DNA of 64,000 nucleotides. Source: Natronococcus sp. CG52 (lineage in GTDB: Archaea; Halobacteriota; Halobacteria; Halobacteriales; Natrialbaceae). The notes under the pieces are model-generated. The model searched no databases. It was given only the letters and a program-made list of their open reading frames with translations, and was not told the origin of the DNA. Every line of letters starts with the position of its first letter. Position 1 is the first letter of the stretch. The stretch spans positions 1,178,001-1,242,000 of the forward strand of contig NZ_CP099391.1 in the NCBI RefSeq assembly GCF_023913515.1. The letters run 5' to 3'. Below, piece by piece: positions 46,998 to 55,182 of the stretch. The position numbers and the translations under genes are program-made.

Positions 46998-47759
46998 CTA
47001 GAGCGAGCTGCCCGCGCCGGGGACCGAAAGCGCCTCGAGCGAGTCGTCCTCGCCGACGAACGTCGCCGCGAGGGCCGCCTCGGCGCGCCGCAGCCGGTAG
47101 GAGAGGGTCGATCGGGGGACGTCCAGTCGGTTGGCGAGCTCCGAGAGTTCGATCCGTCGCGGCGTCTCGTAGTAGCCGTGTTCGACGGCCGCCCGCAGCG
47201 CCTCGCGCTGTTCGGCGGGGACCGAGTCGTCGGGACCCGTACTGTGGCGGTCCGGGTCGAGTTCCGTCAGCCGAAGCATTTCTATGCCCGTACACTCGCC
47301 GACCTCCTCGCCCAGCGCGTCGAAGAAGTCGTGAATCGGTGCGTCGCTGCCGAGGACGATCCGCCAACGGTGGCGCCGGCCCTCGCGGTAGGTCTCGAAC
47401 AGTAGCCCCTCGCCGAAGTGCTCGAGCGCGACGTGGGGGACCGACGTACAGACGTCCGTGCGGGCCCAGTAGGTGTAGACGACCAGCGTGTCGCTCGACC
47501 GGTCCAGTACCTGCGTCTCGCACTCGGCTCCGCAGTGGTCTTTCACCAGACAGTCGGCGAAGTAGTCCGCCGTCTCGTAAGCGGCCTCGAGTTCCGCGAG
47601 CGCTTCTTCGGAGCCGGTCGCGAGATCGACCCGCCAGAGGCTGTCGGGGGTGACGTGACACGACAGCGACCGGATCGAGGCGTCGGGATACGCCGCGAGC
47701 ACGTCGGCGACGGGGTTCGTCCCCGGATCGTACTCGAGGGCGAAGACGAATTCTCTCAT
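46998..47759 (-). CDS. Bacterio-opsin-activator-type HTH-10 regulator with Cys/His cluster
   Basis: 253 residues from ATG 47759. N-terminal sensor half (about 1-190) and C-terminal HTH-10 domain (about 200-245): LSELANRLDVPRSTLSYRLRRAEAAL, the haloarchaeal Bat-type winged helix. The sensor half has C34-H35, C70, H75, C76 and C80 (ADCLVKDHCGAEC) and one more Cys near 105, a plausible metal-binding set. It precedes a Zn/Cd-type P-ATPase on the same strand with an 18-bp palindrome between them, so it is likely the metal-responsive regulator of that pump. The regulation itself is inferred from gene order. Confidence 0.75.
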   Translation of the reverse strand: MREFVFALEYDPGTNPVADVLAAYPDASIRSLSCHVTPDSLWRVDLATGSEEALAELEAAYETADYFADCLVKDHCGAECETQVLDRSSDTLVVYTYWARTDVCTSVPHVALEHFGEGLLFETYREGRRHRWRIVLGSDAPIHDFFDALGEEVGECTGIEMLRLTELDPDRHSTGPDDSVPAEQREALRAAVEHGYYETPRRIELSELANRLDVPRSTLSYRLRRAEAALAATFVGEDDSLEALSVPGAGSSL

Positions 47760-47807
47760 ACCAGTCGTACGGGACGGGGCGAAAAAGGGTTCCCGGTCGC
47801 TCGCGTA

Positions 47808-48284
47808 GTGTCGATAGTGATCTCGGCCGTGATCCGGTGGACTCGGGGACTGTGGACGTTTTACCTGGCGTACACGAAGACCGGCGTCCACGCGGCGTCG
47901 GCGGCAGCGTTCGCTATCTTCGGCCTGCTGGTGTTCGTCGATTCGCTGTTCGCCGCCCTGGCGATCGGCTCCTACGTGCTTCCGCCCGTAGTCCTGTACG
48001 TCCTCGCGGACGATCCGATCGACGAGTACGTCCGGGACGAGAGCCCGGTGGAAGCAATGGTCGTTCGAGACGCCTCGCGGCTCGCAGAGGAGACTACCAC
48101 GGACGGCGGAGCGGGCGAGACGGATCGTACCACGATCGCCGATGAGGGCGGGTCGAGCGCCGATCGCTCCGCTGGCGATACTGATTCGGATAGCGACGAC
48201 GGCGACACCGACTCAGACAGCGATGACGGCGACACTGATTCGGACAGCGACGACGGTGATACCGACTCCGACAGCGACAGTTGA
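47808..48284 (+). CDS. Small membrane protein with acidic tandem-repeat tail
   Basis: 158 residues from GTG 47808 (GTG 47817 is the alternative). Membrane helices at about 14-48 (FYLAYTKTGVHAASAAAFAI and following) and 50-70 (LAIGSYVLPPVVLYVLADDP), then a polar linker, then a tail of four nine-residue repeats GDTDSDSDD (48174-48281). No family recognised. The Asp/Ser-rich tail is probably disordered and cytosolic or surface-exposed, and could bind cations. It starts 48 bp from the metal regulator and reads away from it, so a shared promoter region is possible. Confidence 0.6.
   Translation: MSIVISAVIRWTRGLWTFYLAYTKTGVHAASAAAFAIFGLLVFVDSLFAALAIGSYVLPPVVLYVLADDPIDEYVRDESPVEAMVVRDASRLAEETTTDGGAGETDRTTIADEGGSSADRSAGDTDSDSDDGDTDSDSDDGDTDSDSDDGDTDSDSDS
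48174..48281 (+). repeat. Four 27-bp coding tandem repeats (GDTDSDSDD)
   Basis: Four in-frame copies of a 27-bp unit with synonymous differences between copies, so the protein unit is kept while the DNA drifts. It ends just before the stop. Copy number is expected to vary between strains. Confidence 0.8.
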
Positions 48285-48641
48285 GCGAGGGTGTCGCTCG
48301 AGAACCAGACTGACATAGATGGCCGGGAACCCGGTCGGCGGAATCCGCCGACCCGGAGACTCGGGGAAGGGCAGGCAGCTCATCGATACTCACCGTGAGT
48401 GAGCCCGACGGGCGAACGAGCGGGCCGACGACTGATGGGAACGAGCGACTGAAAGGAGTGAGAGAACGGAAGGAGGAGGCTTTTCATCGAAGCTAAGCGG
48501 GATCTTCGATCCCGCGAGGTCGTCGGCGCGAAGCGCCGACTGCTCGAGGAACCTCTGGTTCCTCGCTGTCCGAGAGAGCTTCGCTCTCTCGAGATTTTGC
48601 CGAGGGCCGGCGAAGCCGGCCCGCAGAGTAAAAGTTCGTTC
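48285..48641. repeat. Intergenic cluster of six short perfect hairpins
   Basis: 357 bp without a gene. Six perfect inverted repeats with 3-nt loops: GGTCGGCGG/CCGCCGACC (48333-48353), GCGGGATC/GATCCCGC (48497-48515), GTCGGCGC/GCGCCGAC (48522-48540), CGAGGAACC/GGTTCCTCG (48545-48565), CGAGAGAGC/GCTCTCTCG (48571-48591) and GGGCCGGC/GCCGGCCC (48604-48622). Five of them fall within 126 bp. They lie downstream of two converging genes and could serve as terminators or as an RNA structure. The arm sequences differ, so this is not one repeated unit. Confidence 0.75.
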
Positions 48642-49793
48642 TTAGAACCCCTTCCCGAGCATCTCGCGGGCGATGACGTTCTTCTGGATTTCGGTGGTGC
48701 CCTCGTAGATCTGGGTGATCTTGGCGTCGCGGTAGAACCGCTCGACGGGGAAGTCGTTGACGTAGCCGGCGCCGCCGTGGATCTGGACGGCCTCGTCGGC
48801 GACGTCGACGGCGACGCGGGAGGCGTACTCCTTGGCCATCGACGCGAGTTTGGTGATGTCCTCGCCCTGGTCGACCTTCCAGGCGGACTTGTAGGTCAGG
48901 TTGCGGGCGGCCTCGGTGTTCGTGGCCATCTCGGCGAGTTTGTGCTGGATCGCCTGGAACTCCGAGATCGACTGGCCGAACTGCTCGCGGTCCTCGGCGT
49001 ACTCGAGGGCCGCGCGGGTGGCCCCCTTCGCGATGCCGACGCCCTGGGCGGCGACCGCGGTACGTGTCTCGTCGAAGAACTGCATCTGCTGCATGAAGGC
49101 GGCGTCCTCGGTCCCGACGAGGTTCTCCTCGGGCACGCGGACGTCGTCGAAGATGAGTTCGGCGGTATCGGAGGCGCGGATGCCGAGCTTGCCGGTTATC
49201 TTGTCGGCCTCGAAGCCGTCGCGGTCGGACTCGACGACGATCTGGCTGAAGCCGTTGTAGCGACCCTCCGCGTCGGGGTCGGTCTTACAGAGCACGACGA
49301 AGAAGTCGCCGATGCTGCCGTTGGTGATCCACATCTTGTTGCCGTTGATCACCCACTCATCGCCGTCCTTCTCGGCTTCCGTCGAGACCGAGGAGACGTC
49401 GGAGCCGGTGTCCGGTTCGGAGATCGCCGCGCCGGAGATCTTCTCGCCCATCGCGACGGGCTCTAAGTAGCGCTCCTTCTGATCCTCGGTCCCGAAGTTC
49501 ATGATCGCCTCGCAGCCGAACGACGTCGAGACGATCGAGAGGGCGATTCCCGGATCGTAGGAGAACAGTTCCTCGGTGATGATCGCGGTGTCGAGGATGG
49601 AGTAGCCGGCGCCGCCGTAGTCCATCGGGATGTAGGCGCCGGTCAGGCCCATTTCGGCGGCCTTGTCGATGACGTCGTGGGGGTACTTTTCTTCCTCGTC
49701 GTACTCTTGGGCGACGGGAACGATCTCGTTCTCCGCGAACCGGGTAACCTCGTCGCGGATCTGCTCTTGTTCTTCGGTGAGGCCGAATTCCAT
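48642..49793 (-). CDS. Acyl-CoA dehydrogenase
   Basis: 383 residues, full acyl-CoA dehydrogenase length. FAD/substrate motifs include AISEPDTGSDVSSV, KMWITNGSIGDFFVVL and EYADPEQFGQ-type EDREQFGQSISEFQAIQHKLAEMA, with the C-terminal catalytic-region segment QIHGGAGYVNDFPVERFYRDAKITQIYEGT (Glu in YEGT, the class's catalytic base position). It carries out the first dehydrogenation of a CoA thioester, passing electrons to ETF. It points away from the adjacent 3-hydroxyacyl-CoA dehydrogenase fusion, with a 115-bp shared promoter region between. Confidence 0.9.
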   Translation of the reverse strand: MEFGLTEEQEQIRDEVTRFAENEIVPVAQEYDEEEKYPHDVIDKAAEMGLTGAYIPMDYGGAGYSILDTAIITEELFSYDPGIALSIVSTSFGCEAIMNFGTEDQKERYLEPVAMGEKISGAAISEPDTGSDVSSVSTEAEKDGDEWVINGNKMWITNGSIGDFFVVLCKTDPDAEGRYNGFSQIVVESDRDGFEADKITGKLGIRASDTAELIFDDVRVPEENLVGTEDAAFMQQMQFFDETRTAVAAQGVGIAKGATRAALEYAEDREQFGQSISEFQAIQHKLAEMATNTEAARNLTYKSAWKVDQGEDITKLASMAKEYASRVAVDVADEAVQIHGGAGYVNDFPVERFYRDAKITQIYEGTTEIQKNVIAREMLGKGF

Positions 49794-49908
49794 AGACGAT
49801 CGTTACCTATGGAGCGGTAAAGAGGTTTGTAACCGTGAGTAAACGGAAGTATAGTTTTCTTTGTGAAATAGGGAAACGTTCAAACGGCTCCACATTGCAT
49901 AGATAACC
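49794..49908. promoter_or_regulatory. Divergent promoter region, acyl-CoA dehydrogenase and HadB-type fusion
   Basis: 115 bp between divergent starts. AT-rich stretches TATAGTTTTCTTTG (about 49850-49863) and GCATAGATAACC before 49909 suit promoters for both genes, suggesting joint control of beta-oxidation genes. No clear palindrome was seen. Confidence 0.4.
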
Positions 49909-51882
49909 ATGGATATCGACGATATCAACACCGTCGCAGTTCTTGGAGCGGGTAACATGGGCCACGGTATCGCGGAGGTCGCCGCGATAGCAGGTTACGA
50001 CGTCAACATGCGCGATATCAAGGACGAGTTCGTCCAGAACGGCTACGACCAGATCGAGTGGTCGCTGGGCAAACTCGCCGAGAACGACCAGCTCTCCGAG
50101 GCGGAAGCCGACGCCGCCCTCGAGCGCGTGACGCCGCTGGTCGACATGGAGGAAGCCTGCGGGAACGCCGACGTCGTCATCGAGGCCGTTCCGGAGAAGA
50201 TGGAGATCAAGCGAGACGTCTACGAGGAACTCGAGGAAGCCGCGCCCGACCGCGCGATCTTCGCGACGAACACCTCGAGCCTCTCGATTACGGATCTGGC
50301 CGAGTTCACCGACCGTGCCGGCCAGTTCTGCGGGATGCACTTTTTCAACCCGCCGGTCCGGATGCCCCTCGTCGAAGTGATCTCGGGCGCCGAGTCCGAC
50401 GAGGAGACGCTGGATCTGATCGAAGAACTCGCCGAGGACTTCGAGAAGTCGCCCGTGCGCGTCCACAAGGACTCGCCCGGTTTCATCGTCAACCGCGTTC
50501 TCGTGCCCCTGATGAACGAGGCCTGCTGGCTCGTCCACGAGGACGAGGCGACGATCGCCGAAGTCGACTCGACGACGAAGTACGACATGGGGCTGCCGAT
50601 GGGCAGTTTCGAACTCGGCGACCAGGTCGGCAACGACATCAGCTACCACGTTCTCGAGTACATGCACGAGGTGCTCGGCGGGGCCTACGAGCCGTGTCCG
50701 CTGCTCGAGCGGAAAGTCGAGAACGAGGAGCTCGGCAAGAAGACCGGCAAGGGCTTCTACGACTACGAGGACGGCGAGGGCGTCGACATCCCGACCGACG
50801 AGCAGTCCGACCTCGTCAAGGAGCGCCTGACCGCCACGATGGCGAACGAGGTCGCCAAGCTGATCGGCGGCGACGTCGCTCCGCCGGAGTCGATCGACGA
50901 GGCGACGAAGCTCGGCGCCGGCTTCCCCGACGGACCCGTCAAGCTGGCCGACGAGTTCGGCCTCGAGAACGTCCTCGAGGCGCTCGAGGACGCCTACCAG
51001 GAGACCGGTCACGAACGGTACGAGCCCGCTGACTACCTCGAAGAGCGCGCGAGCGAGGGCGGCTTCTACGAGACGACCGAGGACGAGGACGGCGTCGAGT
51101 TCGACGCTATCCGCATCGAGCGCCCCGGCGAGATGGTCGGTCACGTCGTGCTCGACCGACCGCACCGGATGAACACCATCAGCGGCGAACTCCTCGACGA
51201 ACTCGGCGAGGCCGTCGACCTTCTCGAGGAGGACGACGAGGTTCGGTCGATCCTCATCACCGGCGAGGGCGACCGCGCCTTCTCCGCGGGGGCCGACGTC
51301 CAGAGCATGGCCGCCGGCGGTGCGGATCCGCTCGGCGCCGTCGAACTCTCGAAGAAGGGCCAGTCCACGTTCGGCAAACTCGAGTCCTCCGAACTCCCGG
51401 TCGTCGCGGGTATCGACGGCTACTGTCTCGGCGGCGGGATGGAGCTGTCGACCTGCGCGGACATCCGCGTCGCGAGCGAGCGCTCGGAGTTCGGTCAGCC
51501 CGAACTCGACCTCGGGCTGATCCCCGGCTGGGGCGGCACCCAGCGACTCGCGAACGTCATCGGCGAGGGGCCGGCGAAGGAGATCATCCTCACCGCCGAT
51601 CGCTACGAGGCCGACGAGATGAAGCGATTCGGCTTCGTCAGCGACGTCGTCGACAACGCGGACCTCGAGGAGCGGGCGTTCGAACTGGCCGCCGATCTGG
51701 CGGGCGGCCCACCGATAGCGACGAAGTACACCAAGCGCGCGATGCTCGCGGGCCGCCACGACACCGACGCCGGCCTCGAGTACGAGGCCGCCGCGTTCGG
51801 TCAGCTGATGGCGACCGACGACCTCATGGAGGGCATCACAGCGTTCATGGGCGACGAGGATCCGGAGTTCGAGGGGAAGTAA
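49909..51882 (+). CDS. Bifunctional 3-hydroxyacyl-CoA dehydrogenase/enoyl-CoA hydratase
   Basis: 657 residues. N-terminal 3-hydroxyacyl-CoA dehydrogenase (about 1-395): NAD motif GAGNMGHGIAEVA, catalytic His in GMHFFNPPVRMPLVEV, and the C-terminal dimer domain with RVLVPLMNEACWLV. C-terminal enoyl-CoA hydratase/isomerase (about 400-657): oxyanion hole AGADVQSMAAGGADP, GIDGYCLGGGMELSTCAD and GLIPGWGGTQRLANVIG with the active-site Glu. It hydrates enoyl-CoA and oxidises the hydroxyacyl-CoA in fatty acid beta-oxidation. This order, dehydrogenase first, is the reverse of bacterial FadB but common in haloarchaea. Confidence 0.92.
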   Translation: MDIDDINTVAVLGAGNMGHGIAEVAAIAGYDVNMRDIKDEFVQNGYDQIEWSLGKLAENDQLSEAEADAALERVTPLVDMEEACGNADVVIEAVPEKMEIKRDVYEELEEAAPDRAIFATNTSSLSITDLAEFTDRAGQFCGMHFFNPPVRMPLVEVISGAESDEETLDLIEELAEDFEKSPVRVHKDSPGFIVNRVLVPLMNEACWLVHEDEATIAEVDSTTKYDMGLPMGSFELGDQVGNDISYHVLEYMHEVLGGAYEPCPLLERKVENEELGKKTGKGFYDYEDGEGVDIPTDEQSDLVKERLTATMANEVAKLIGGDVAPPESIDEATKLGAGFPDGPVKLADEFGLENVLEALEDAYQETGHERYEPADYLEERASEGGFYETTEDEDGVEFDAIRIERPGEMVGHVVLDRPHRMNTISGELLDELGEAVDLLEEDDEVRSILITGEGDRAFSAGADVQSMAAGGADPLGAVELSKKGQSTFGKLESSELPVVAGIDGYCLGGGMELSTCADIRVASERSEFGQPELDLGLIPGWGGTQRLANVIGEGPAKEIILTADRYEADEMKRFGFVSDVVDNADLEERAFELAADLAGGPPIATKYTKRAMLAGRHDTDAGLEYEAAAFGQLMATDDLMEGITAFMGDEDPEFEGK

Positions 51883-52148
51883 GGCGACCGTCGAACGACT
51901 CGCTCTGCTCGTGGTTCGGAAAGGGTCCGGAGTTCGAGGAGGACGTGAGCGGCCCACGGAGCCGCCTCGCACGGTCGCGAGCGGGTGACGACGGCAGCCG
52001 AGGTCTGGCTCGGATTCACCCGTTCCAACGAAGACGTATCGAACTACCTTCTAGTAGCCTATTTTACACGTAGTCGCGAAATTTATCACAACACGGAACT
52101 ATCTATAAACCGTGGCGGTAACCGATGACGAAAACGGAAGGCGATCAG
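51883..52148. promoter_or_regulatory. Gap before the HalX regulator, with TATA-like elements
   Basis: 266 bp. Near the 5' part TCCGGAGTTCGAGG recurs (51861-51874 in the gene's end and 51926-51939 here), a short duplication. Close to the regulator, AAATTTATCACAAC (52079-52092) and CTATAAAC (52103-52110) are TATA candidates. TTTATCACAAC also occurs in front of cheY (695-705). Confidence 0.35.
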
Positions 52149-52721
52149 ATGAGTGACGAGCGAAACGTGCTCGTCGTCGACGACGAGTCGCAGCTTGCAG
52201 ATCTCTTCGCGACGTGGCTCACTCCGGAGTGGACGACCGAAACGGCCTACGATGGGACGGAAGCGATCGAGAAGATGGACGCGTCGGTCGACGTCGTTCT
52301 GCTGGACCGGCGGATGCCGGGTCGATCCGGCGACGACGTCCTCGAGGAGATTCGTGCGGACGGATACGACTGTCGCGTCATCATGGTAACGGCGGTCGAC
52401 CCAGACTTCGATATTATCGAGATGGGGTTCGACGACTACCTCGTCAAACCCGTCTCGAAGGAGGAACTCCTCGATCAGGTCGCGGAGATCGCCGGCCGCT
52501 CGGAGTACGAGTCGACCATCCGGAACTACTACGCGCTCGTCTCGAAGAAGGCGTTACTCGAGTCCGAGAAGGGAGACCACGAACTCGCGGACAGCGACGA
52601 GTACCAGGACCTCCGTGAGAGAGTCGAGGATCTCGAGCACCGCCTCGAGGAAACGGTCGACAGTTTGTCGACCCACGACGACTTCGTCGGCGCGTTCGAG
52701 GATCTCGACTCCGAGTACTGA
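52149..52721 (+). CDS. HalX-domain response regulator
   Basis: 190 residues from ATG 52149 (GGAAGG lies about 8-12 bases upstream); an in-frame ATG at 52125 would add eight. Residues about 5-115: receiver domain with phospho-acceptor D53-type residue in VVLLDRRMPG and a C-terminal Lys in YLVKPVSKEE. The C-terminal about 70 residues form a HalX domain (YYALVSKKALLESEKG and a coiled stretch), a haloarchaeal output domain of uncertain function. It should be phosphorylated by an unlinked histidine kinase. It lies between the two beta-oxidation clusters; functional linkage is not shown. Confidence 0.85.
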   Translation: MSDERNVLVVDDESQLADLFATWLTPEWTTETAYDGTEAIEKMDASVDVVLLDRRMPGRSGDDVLEEIRADGYDCRVIMVTAVDPDFDIIEMGFDDYLVKPVSKEELLDQVAEIAGRSEYESTIRNYYALVSKKALLESEKGDHELADSDEYQDLRERVEDLEHRLEETVDSLSTHDDFVGAFEDLDSEY

Positions 52722-52811
52722 GTTTTCGGATCGCGACGAGTGTCGATAGTCGAGCCGTCTCGCCCGTTCCGGAAGCCGCCCTCTCCTCCGTTCGATCGCA
52801 CTGACGCCCGG
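52722..52811. other. Short gap between the HalX and acyl-CoA dehydrogenase stops
   Basis: 90 bp between two converging stop codons. No hairpin or T-run worth noting was seen. Confidence 0.3.
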
Positions 52812-53963
52812 CTACGGCGCCTGTCCGTAGATCAGGTTGCGCTGGACCTCGTTTGCACCCTCGTAGATGACGGGGATACGGGCGTCTCGATAGACGCGAG
52901 CGATTCGTCGCTCGTCGAGGATCGATCGGCCGCCGTGGAACTGCATCCCTTGCTCCGAGATATCGACGGCCGCTTCGGTCGCTTTCGTCTTCGCCATCGC
53001 CGCCCAGTAGCCGGCGTGGTCGTTGGTCTCGACCTTCTCGCAGGCGCGCCAGGTGAGCGCTCGAGCGCTCTCGAACTCGAGGAGCATGTCCGCGAGGCCG
53101 TGCTGGACCGCCTGGAACTCGTTTATCGTCCGGCCGAACTCCTCGCGGTCGTGGGTAAACTCCCAGGCCTCCTCGATGGCGGCGGCGGCGATGCCGAGGC
53201 CGTGGCCGGCGACGATCGCTCGACCGTGGTTGAAGAAGTCGGCGAGCATCATGAACCCGGCCCCCTCGTGGCCGATCAGGTTCTCCTCGGGGATCCGGCA
53301 GTCGTCGAAGGTGATGTGGGCCTGCTTCGAGGCTCGCATCGCCATCTTCTCGGGGATGTGTTCGGCCTCGTACCCGTCCGCGTCGGTCGGCACGATGAAC
53401 ATCGAGTGGCTGCCGTAACGGTTGTCCTCGTCGTCACCCGTCCGCGCGTAGAGGGTTATCCAGTCGGCTTCGACGCCGTTGCCGATCCAGTACTTCTCGC
53501 CGTTGATGACGTACTCGTTTCCCTCTTTCTCGGCACGGGTCTGCATCCCCGCGAGATCGCTCCCCGTCTCCGGTTCCGAAACGCCGAGGCCGGAAATCTG
53601 GTCGCCTGCCGCGACCGGGCGGACGTACCGCTCGCGCTGCTCGTCGGAGCCGTACTCGTAGGTGATCTCGCAGCCGAAACTCGCCAGCTGGAGGGTGAGA
53701 GCGATGCCCGCGTCCGCACGGTAGAACTCCTCGGTGAGCGCGAGCAGCTGCGGGAGCTCGAGTCCCCGGCCGCCCCACTCCTCCGGGATGTCCTGAGCGA
53801 CGAGGTTCGCCTCCTGGCCCGCCTCGAGGATCTCGTGGGGGTACTCACCCGATTGAAAGTACTCCTGGGCGTTGGGTTCGATGTGTTCGCGGGCGAACTC
53901 GCGGGCCTCGGTTTTGACCTCGCGTGCGTGTTCCGGAACGACGCTGGGGTCCAGCAACTCCAT
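52812..53963 (-). CDS. Acyl-CoA dehydrogenase (second)
   Basis: 383 residues from ATG 53963, equal in length to the other dehydrogenase here; a TTG at 53990 would add nine. Family motifs: LGVSEPETGSDLAGM, KYWIGNGVEADWITLYA, EFGRTINEFQAVQHGLADMLLEF, and a C-terminal FHGGRSILDERRIARVYRDARIPVIYEGANEVQ with the catalytic Glu position. It is a paralogue of the 48642-49793 enzyme, differing in the helix after the first 60 residues. Its preferred chain length is not readable from sequence. It converges with the HalX gene. Confidence 0.9.
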   Translation of the reverse strand: MELLDPSVVPEHAREVKTEAREFAREHIEPNAQEYFQSGEYPHEILEAGQEANLVAQDIPEEWGGRGLELPQLLALTEEFYRADAGIALTLQLASFGCEITYEYGSDEQRERYVRPVAAGDQISGLGVSEPETGSDLAGMQTRAEKEGNEYVINGEKYWIGNGVEADWITLYARTGDDEDNRYGSHSMFIVPTDADGYEAEHIPEKMAMRASKQAHITFDDCRIPEENLIGHEGAGFMMLADFFNHGRAIVAGHGLGIAAAAIEEAWEFTHDREEFGRTINEFQAVQHGLADMLLEFESARALTWRACEKVETNDHAGYWAAMAKTKATEAAVDISEQGMQFHGGRSILDERRIARVYRDARIPVIYEGANEVQRNLIYGQAP

Positions 53964-54051
53964 ACCGTGCCAGTCGATATCAATACCCAAATAGGCAGGG
54001 CCGGCGTGATACTCCGAACGACACCGACTCGAGCAGGGTTCGAGAGAGGAA

Positions 54052-54510
54052 TCAGAGCGACTGCGCCGCGTCGTCCGGAGGAATGTCCGTCCCTCGTAGT
54101 CGCTGGATGTCCCAGGCGACGTCGGTAACGATGTGGACGTAGAGGACGGCGGCCGTGACGACTGCGAGCGGCAGGCTCGCGAGAGCGAGTGTCGGAACGA
54201 GGACGCCGGTGAGAAGCAGGTGGCTCAGCAGTCGCGAGAGTGCGCCGACGTCCCCCCGGTCGAAAATTCGATCCTGATCGGTGAAGGCGGCGAGCGGATT
54301 GACGAGACAGAACCGGAGGGCGTTCCACGTCCCCGTCTTGAACCGAGCGATGAGGAAGTGGTCGAGGTCGATGAACACGCCGAGAGCCGTGCCGTAGGCG
54401 ACGACGACGAGGCCGGGAACGGTCGCACTGCCGACTTCGACCGGTCCGAGTGCGGAGACGAGAATTGTGGAAACGACGAGCGAAACGGCCGCGTGGTGTT
54501 TCGAGTAGAT
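54052..54510 (-). CDS. Small membrane protein beginning with a non-standard ATC codon
   Basis: 152 residues if read from ATC 54508-54510, placed 6 bases after AGGTGA, a good ribosome binding site. That reading starts IYSKHHAAVSLVVSTILVSALG, which looks like the natural N-terminus of this membrane family. There is no ATG, GTG or TTG in the frame until GTG 54378, which would give only 108 residues and lose the first membrane helices. Likely membrane helices run through most of the length (LVVSTILVSALG, VPGLVVVAYGTALG, LAVVTAAVLYVHIVTDVAW). It resembles YdjM-type proteins. A mutated ATG start or a sequencing change is the simplest cause. Confidence 0.6.
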   Translation of the reverse strand: MYSKHHAAVSLVVSTILVSALGPVEVGSATVPGLVVVAYGTALGVFIDLDHFLIARFKTGTWNALRFCLVNPLAAFTDQDRIFDRGDVGALSRLLSHLLLTGVLVPTLALASLPLAVVTAAVLYVHIVTDVAWDIQRLRGTDIPPDDAAQSL

Positions 54511-54565
54511 CGGGTCTCACCTGCTAGAAGCGACGACGCAGAGCCACTAAATAGTCTCCCGGTCC

Positions 54566-54943
54566 TCAGCCGGCGAACCCGGAAAGCAGCCAGTCGCCGT
54601 CCTCGTGCTCCTCGTCGGCGATTCCCGGCGCGCTCACGAGGACGAATGCGCTCTCGTGATCCCCGTTGCGAATCTGGCGCGTCGACTCCGGCGGAATCCA
54701 CAGCGCGTCGCCGGTCTCCATCTCGACGGGTTCGTCGTCGATGATGACCGTCGCCTCGCCCTCGATGAGGACGTACACTTCCTCGTGTTCGTTGTCCGCG
54801 TGGTCGTGTGGCTGACTCTTCCAGCCCGGATCACAGCGTGCAACCGTCACCCCGACCTGCTCGGTCTCCAGCGGGTCGCTGAGAAAGTGCATTGCACTCG
54901 AGACCTGATCGACGTCCTCGTAATTGACCTTCCGGTAAGACAT
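54566..54943 (-). CDS. Cupin-domain protein
   Basis: 125 residues from ATG 54943. Single cupin (beta-barrel) domain with the first motif HDHADNEHEEVYVLIEGEATVI and the second PxxxTRQIRNGDHESAFVLV; three His plus a Glu in the first motif could bind a metal such as Fe, Mn or Zn. Function is unknown: cupins include dioxygenases, isomerases and small storage proteins. TEQVGVTVARCDPGW before the barrel matches archaeal single-cupin proteins. It stands alone between the membrane protein and the NikR-type regulator. Confidence 0.8.
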   Translation of the reverse strand: MSYRKVNYEDVDQVSSAMHFLSDPLETEQVGVTVARCDPGWKSQPHDHADNEHEEVYVLIEGEATVIIDDEPVEMETGDALWIPPESTRQIRNGDHESAFVLVSAPGIADEEHEDGDWLLSGFAG

Positions 54944-55182
54944 AGCTGGCAATACGTCGGGCCGATAGTAAAACTACGCGTTCCGTGAAAATAGGCCGTC
55001 GTCCGGATCGGCCCGTCTCTCCGTAGAAGCGACGTCCGGCGGGGTTCGTCGGAAAAACGTCACGGAGAGCAGTCCTCCGCGGCCAACCGGCGTTGTTCGA
55101 AACTGGCTACGCGTTTCGTCTGACGACGGAGTACCCGTCCAGAACAGTTTCCGCGGTACGGGACCGCGTTCGCTGGCCGGCC

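Noticed and set aside
51861-51939. 14-bp direct repeat TCCGGAGTTCGAGG at the 3' end of the beta-oxidation gene and 65 bp on
   Set aside because: Short, in GC-rich DNA, with no other matching bases around it; probably a small local duplication.
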